Shown here: in pieces, positions 59,926 to 64,000 of the stretch
Numbering within the stretch: the first letter of the stretch is position 1
Layout of the letters: each line of letters starts with the position of its first letter
Assembly: GCF_016894445.1 (NCBI RefSeq)
Contig: NZ_CP056775.1
Location: 4,342,001-4,406,000, forward strand
DNA from: Dyadobacter sandarakinus
Lineage (GTDB): Bacteria > Bacteroidota > Bacteroidia > Cytophagales > Spirosomataceae
Direction of reading: 5' to 3'
DNA length: 64,000 nucleotides
Notes under the pieces: generated by a model
Seen by the model: the letters and a program-made list of their open reading frames with translations, nothing else
Told to the model about the DNA's origin: nothing
The model's database searches: none
Position numbers and translations under genes: made by a program

Positions 59926-61866
59926 TTACCTGATCAGCAGAAAACTGCCTTCTTTCATTACTTTCTGACCATTGCTGTCGGTAAGTTCCAGTTTATAAAG
60001 GTAATACCCGCCGGGTGCTTTTCCGGTTTTGATATTCCCGTCCCAGCTGTCTGCCATGTTATTTGATTGAAAAACCACCTCACCCCAGCGACTGTACACC
60101 GAAAGATGGTAGTCATCGATAAAGTAGCCTTTGATTTCAAACCGCTCATTGTATGCATCTCCGTTTGGGGTAAATGCATCCGGCACCTGTACAATCGCAT
60201 CTTTCCGGAAGCGCAGCACATTCGAAAAACTCTGCAGGCCCGGATTCAGGGATTGTGCTTTTACCTGAAATGAAAAAATTGTGGGTGCATTCAGGTCAAG
60301 CTGGTAGGAGGTACCGAGCTGCATGGGTATCTGATCCTGGATACTGCCATCCTGCCTTTTTGCAACCAGGTCATAGGAAGCCAGACCGCCGGTGAAAGGC
60401 GAATCGGCATTCCAGAACACATTCTGTGCGCCTCCGCTGAGCAAGATTGTGCATACCGGCTGGCTGGTCGCAGGTGATTTCAGCTTGCAGGCATTTTCGT
60501 AGCTGAAACGATAGCAGTACGATTGTGCATCCGTATTTACATTGCTATCCTTAAACTGCAGGGTAGTATTTGCAGGAGGCGAAACCTGCTGAAAATCGCT
60601 GCTGCCCGCCAGCGCACGCTCCACAATAAGGTTGTACGAACTTGTCAAACCTTCGCCGGAGAGCTCCACCAACGTAGCTACATTTCCATTATCCTCTACA
60701 CTGACACTCGCATTTGTAATAATTTCCGGCGCCGAAGTTTTGGGTTCCAGCGTAAGAGAGGCGGAGTAAGAGCGCACGTCGTTTTCCACTACCGCCACAA
60801 TCTCGTACTGGTACGTATTGCCGCATTGTACGTCCGTATCCTGAAATGTGAGCTGGTCGGGTGTCGAATACACGATTGTTCCGTTTCTTTTTACCTGGTA
60901 CTCCACTATGGCGTTTGTATTGGCCAGATGCTCCCAGGCAACCGTGATAATCTCATCCAGGGCAGTTGGAACTTCTTTTACTGTGAGGCTGCTGACTACC
61001 GCGCTTTCCACCAGGTTATCGCAGATATTACGGGACGAAAGCTTGAACCGGTACGACTTCGCCGCATCCAGTCCGCTGATGCTTGCTGCCTGCGAGCCGC
61101 CTGCCTGTCCGGTTTTTCCGGTGCTTACAAACTGCCCGTCGCCCCGGTCAATCAGCACTTCGGTAGGTACTCCCTCTATGCCGTCGTACAAGACCTTTGC
61201 TTCCCCCGCTGCCGACATTTCCACACTCCGTATCCGGATTGCAGACAGGCTCTGACCGGCACTACCCTGAAGAGAAATACTGCTGACGCTCTGCCTGCAT
61301 TGACCATTGGCATACCTCCCCGAAACCACCACCACAGGTGTGCTTCCCGGAGTATAATTATGGGTAAGACCAAGATCCGTTGTGGCACTTACACTGATCG
61401 ATTGGCGCTGGCCGTCGCCCCAGTCAACGTCTATGAAATTATATGCTCTTGAAATACTGTCGCGCGCAATGGTCAGCATGGCCCGTCCGCTCGGACAGGT
61501 AGTCAGCTCGGCCCTGGGTGCCCTGGTTTCAAAAACAACCACATCAGCGCACTGGCTGAACCCGGTACCGCCCGCACTTCCGTACTGTAAAATGGTATAA
61601 GTACCCGGTTTGCTGTAGGTGTAGGCAGAGTCCTGCGTAATCCCGGTGGTAGGTGCTGTTGTTTGTGTACGGTCAAATTCAAATGCGTAGGTGAGGCTTT
61701 CGGCCTTGTGTACCTGGTTGCTGACCTGGACGGTCAGCGGCGCACAACCCTGCGCAGGAGTAATGGTAAAACCTCCCGTACTCTGACAAAACTGCGCCGA
61801 AACATCAGGCCGGAACAGTAAAACAACGTTGAGAATAAGTGCTGTAACTAGTAGACGAACATTCAT
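59926..61866 (-). CDS. Secreted multidomain protein with type IX secretion (gliding-associated) C-terminal domain
   Basis: 646 residues from ATG ending at 61866 (MNVRLLVTALILNVVLLF), which gives a signal peptide; the longer frame runs over the neighbouring gene's promoter. A PKD-like domain follows (TITPAQGCAPLTVQVSNQVHK near 40), then several fibronectin-type repeats (YQVKRNGTIVYSTPDQL, YQYEIVAVVENDVRSY). The last 85 residues are the type B T9SS sorting domain: VPDAFTPNGDAYNERFEIKG, SVYSRWGEVVFQS, DSWDGN and APGGYYLYKLEL. Surface-exposed or released, role unknown. Sorting by type IX secretion agrees with GldH in the window. Confidence 0.9.
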   Translation of the reverse strand: MNVRLLVTALILNVVLLFRPDVSAQFCQSTGGFTITPAQGCAPLTVQVSNQVHKAESLTYAFEFDRTQTTAPTTGITQDSAYTYSKPGTYTILQYGSAGGTGFSQCADVVVFETRAPRAELTTCPSGRAMLTIARDSISRAYNFIDVDWGDGQRQSISVSATTDLGLTHNYTPGSTPVVVVSGRYANGQCRQSVSSISLQGSAGQSLSAIRIRSVEMSAAGEAKVLYDGIEGVPTEVLIDRGDGQFVSTGKTGQAGGSQAASISGLDAAKSYRFKLSSRNICDNLVESAVVSSLTVKEVPTALDEIITVAWEHLANTNAIVEYQVKRNGTIVYSTPDQLTFQDTDVQCGNTYQYEIVAVVENDVRSYSASLTLEPKTSAPEIITNASVSVEDNGNVATLVELSGEGLTSSYNLIVERALAGSSDFQQVSPPANTTLQFKDSNVNTDAQSYCYRFSYENACKLKSPATSQPVCTILLSGGAQNVFWNADSPFTGGLASYDLVAKRQDGSIQDQIPMQLGTSYQLDLNAPTIFSFQVKAQSLNPGLQSFSNVLRFRKDAIVQVPDAFTPNGDAYNERFEIKGYFIDDYHLSVYSRWGEVVFQSNNMADSWDGNIKTGKAPGGYYLYKLELTDSNGQKVMKEGSFLLIR

Positions 61867-61993
61867 ATGAGCGTGTATGTGGCCCGGAAAAAGCCGGAAA
61901 AAGGTGCCAGGCACCGCTGCTGAAACGTATATGCAACATCCTTTGTTAATGCGGAGAGAGGTCTCAAAAATAGAACTTTCAATATTAACAATG

Positions 61994-62001
61994 TACCTTT
62001 G
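61994..62001 (+). promoter_or_regulatory. -7 box of ribBA
   Basis: TACCTTTG, a perfect match, 50 bases before the ribBA ATG. A TTTG in the -33 position is not present at the normal spacing. No FMN riboswitch was seen in the short leader. Confidence 0.45.
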
Positions 62002-62051
62002 CAGCTTAAAAACGAGTTTTTTGCAGAAACTATTTTTCATCAACCCGATTA

Positions 62052-63299
62052 ATGAACAATAATAACAATACCATCGTACTGGATTCCATTGAAGATGCAA
62101 TCGAAGCAATCCGCAGGGGTGAAATGATCATTGTGGTCGATGATGAAGACCGGGAAAATGAAGGTGACTTTATTTGCGCAGCCGAACTGATAACTCCTGA
62201 AATCGTCAATTTCATGGCCCGTGAAGGCAGAGGGCTCATTTGCGTACCGCTTACAGAGGAACGCTGCACAGCGCTTGAACTTGAAATGATGGTTGGCAAC
62301 AACACCGCATTGCACGAAACTGCATTCACCGTATCGGTTGATTTGCTGGGCAATGGCTGTACCACCGGCATTTCGGCCAGTGACCGTTCCAAAACCATCC
62401 AGGCACTTGTGAATCCTGATACAAGGCCCGAAGATCTGGGCCGGCCCGGCCATATTTTTCCGTTACGCGCCAAAAAAGGCGGCGTACTCCGCCGCACCGG
62501 ACATACCGAAGCTGCTATTGATTTTCCAAGACTGGCCGGACTGGCACCCGCCGGTGTACTGGTTGAGATCCTCAATGAAGATGGCTCTATGGCCCGTCTT
62601 CCGCAACTGAGAGAAATTGCCAATCGCTTCAATCTGAGGCTGGTCAGTATCAAAGACCTGATCGAGTACCGCCTCCGCAAAGAGTCGCTGATCAAAAGGG
62701 AGATCGGTGTGGATATGCCTACCAAATGGGGGCACTTTGACCTGATTGCCTATCGCCAGATCAACACCGGCGACCTGCACCTGGCATTGGTGAAAGGTAC
62801 CTGGGAAAAAGATGAACCTGTGCTGGTGCGCGTGCATTCTTCCTGTGTTACAGGCGATATTTTCGGCTCATGCCGGTGCGATTGCGGTCCTCAGCTGCAT
62901 GCAGCCATGGAAATGGTCGACAAAGCAGGAAAAGGTGTGATCGTGTATATGAACCAGGAAGGACGCGGTATCGGTCTTTTAAATAAACTCAGAGCCTATA
63001 AACTGCAGGAAATGGGTCGTGATACGGTGGAAGCCAACCTTGAACTCGGCTTTTCAATGGATGACCGTGATTATGGTGTGGGCGCTCAGATCCTGCGCGA
63101 CCTGAACATTACCAAGCTGCGGCTGATTTCCAACAATCCCAAAAAACGGGCAGGACTGATCGGGTATGGTCTTGAAATTGTGGATTCACTCAATATTGAG
63201 ATTCCTGCCAACCCGTTCAATGAAAAATATCTTCTTACCAAAAGGGACAAAATGGGTCATAACCTGAGCAACCTTTCCATCCCGGTCAACAAAGGGTAA
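62052..63299 (+). CDS. ribBA: Bifunctional 3,4-dihydroxy-2-butanone 4-phosphate synthase / GTP cyclohydrolase II
   Basis: 415 residues. RibB domain (about 1-205): [16 protein letters not shown] near 26, GLICVPL, and [11 protein letters not shown] near 150. RibA domain (206-415): zinc ligands in [17 protein letters not shown] near 265, [19 protein letters not shown] and the [24 protein letters not shown] segment. It carries out the first step on both branches of riboflavin synthesis. The Bacteroidota fusion is complete with both active sites. A likely promoter lies 50 bases upstream. Confidence 0.97.
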   Translation: MNNNNNTIVLDSIEDAIEAIRRGEMIIVVDDEDRENEGDFICAAELITPEIVNFMAREGRGLICVPLTEERCTALELEMMVGNNTALHETAFTVSVDLLGNGCTTGISASDRSKTIQALVNPDTRPEDLGRPGHIFPLRAKKGGVLRRTGHTEAAIDFPRLAGLAPAGVLVEILNEDGSMARLPQLREIANRFNLRLVSIKDLIEYRLRKESLIKREIGVDMPTKWGHFDLIAYRQINTGDLHLALVKGTWEKDEPVLVRVHSSCVTGDIFGSCRCDCGPQLHAAMEMVDKAGKGVIVYMNQEGRGIGLLNKLRAYKLQEMGRDTVEANLELGFSMDDRDYGVGAQILRDLNITKLRLISNNPKKRAGLIGYGLEIVDSLNIEIPANPFNEKYLLTKRDKMGHNLSNLSIPVNKG

Positions 63300-63327
63300 C
63301 TGCTGCCCGGCTTCTTATTTGCATTGC

Positions 63328-64000
63328 ATGGATATTAACGAGGTTTTTGAGGCGTTTAATTCGCTTCGTGTATTGGTGATCGGCGACCTGATGCTCGACT
63401 CCTATGTTTGGGGAAAAGTGGAAAGGATTTCGCCGGAGGCGCCCGTACCTGTTGTAACAGTTCAAAGAAGAGAGTACCGGCTGGGCGGTGCAGGAAATGT
63501 ACTTTTGAATGTACAATCACTGGGTGCCGAAGCAATAATCTGCTCGGTTATCGGAAGTGACGCTGCCGGCCAGCTGCTGGAAGACAGCCTTACCGCCAAA
63601 GGCCTGAACTGTGAAGGCCTGATCCGTAGCGAATACCGCGTAACAACCATCAAAGAGCGCATTATTGCCGGGTCGCAGCAGATTGTGCGGGTTGATACCG
63701 AAACCGATAAGCCCATTTCACAGAATGAAACACAGCAGCTGATCGAGAAAGTCAAGTCGCTGACACGATCCTGCCAGGTGATTATTTTCGAGGACTACGA
63801 CAAAGGTGTGATCACGCCTGAATGCATTGCTGAAATAACTGCCTTTGCCAATGCGCATGGTATACCGACGGTGGTTGATCCCAAGAAAAGAAATTTCCTT
63901 TCCTACGAACATGTTACCCTTTTCAAACCCAATCTGAAAGAGCTGCGGGAGGGATTAAAGGTTGATTTCAATGTAGATGAACCTGCCGAACTTGAAGCAA
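63328..64000 (+). CDS. rfaE1: D-glycero-beta-D-manno-heptose-7-phosphate kinase (RfaE1/HldE N-terminal domain), truncated by the window edge
   Basis: Starts at ATG 63328, 28 bases after ribBA, and stays open to the end of the window (about 224 codons). The PfkB-type ribokinase fold is visible: VLVIGDLMLDSYVWGKVERISPEAPVPVV (in parts VIGDLMLDSYVWG and ISPEAPVPVV), GGAGNVLLNVQSLGAE, and FEDYDKGVITPECI, with VDPKKRNF at the end. The enzyme phosphorylates heptose 7-phosphate in LPS core synthesis. Whether it is the bifunctional HldE or the single-domain RfaE1 cannot be told from the visible part. Confidence 0.9.
   Translation, partial: MDINEVFEAFNSLRVLVIGDLMLDSYVWGKVERISPEAPVPVVTVQRREYRLGGAGNVLLNVQSLGAEAIICSVIGSDAAGQLLEDSLTAKGLNCEGLIRSEYRVTTIKERIIAGSQQIVRVDTETDKPISQNETQQLIEKVKSLTRSCQVIIFEDYDKGVITPECIAEITAFANAHGIPTVVDPKKRNFLSYEHVTLFKPNLKELREGLKVDFNVDEPAELEA

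Overview
The window reads as a chromosome segment of a Bacteroidota bacterium, most likely in the Cytophagales and close to Dyadobacter or Spirosomaceae (inference from protein style, not from a database). Pointers are a gliding lipoprotein GldH, a protein ending in a gliding-motility/type IX secretion C-terminal domain, a BatD protein, an exbB-exbD-exbD-tonB operon with a PstS-like lipoprotein and a TPR protein, the long Bacteroidota form of amidophosphoribosyltransferase, and promoters of the Bacteroidota type (TTTG, about 19 bases, TAnnTTTG).

Layout. 1-26 kb is mostly core genome: YqgE, gamma carbonic anhydrase, DedA, ABC-F, a secreted FGE-like protein plus a Tat-type Gfo/Idh oxidoreductase, aroC, batD, the TonB energy-transduction operon (minus strand, 16.7 down to 10.8 kb), gatC, a nitrilase-family hydrolase, def, ruvX, recJ-lptB, recO and purF. 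Directly after purF, 26.0-30.7 kb is accessory: a 225-bp segment (purF stop, terminator and start of a small membrane-protein gene) is present twice in direct orientation and brackets an AT-rich methyltransferase gene. Then come a large lipoprotein with a DUF6973-like C-terminal domain and two tandem paralogous membrane-anchored proteins that may be its partners.

30.8-47.6 kb is a genomic island of about 16.9 kb integrated in the 3' end of a tRNA-Phe gene. It is bounded by a 31-bp direct repeat of the tRNA 3' end and has a tyrosine integrase at its left end and an excisionase-like protein at its right end. Its backbone is a mobilisation module (relaxase, MobC-like protein, oriT-like inverted repeat) and a plasmid-like replication module (ParA-like ATPase, TOPRIM primase, RepA-like helicase, and an array of more than 20 GGAAC units facing inverted GTTCC units). 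Its cargo (33.4-41.5 kb) is a compact five-gene cassette: a DNA cytosine-5 methyltransferase; a 993-residue protein with a MORC/HSP90-like ATPase at its N-terminus and a complete histidine-kinase core at its C-terminus; a receiver-domain protein; an OLD-like ATPase; and a convergent Vsr endonuclease. I regard this as the most interesting system here: a candidate DNA-modification-linked defence island that appears to use two-component phosphotransfer.

47.6-64 kb returns to core genome: tRNA-Phe, two Fe-S proteins, an uncharacterised protein and gldH, an AI-2E family transporter, an OmpR-type response regulator, a large AsmA-like protein, lysS, a cold-shock protein, a PspC protein, a glycosyltransferase, YbaB, a T9SS-type surface protein, ribBA and the start of a heptose-7-phosphate kinase gene cut by the window edge.
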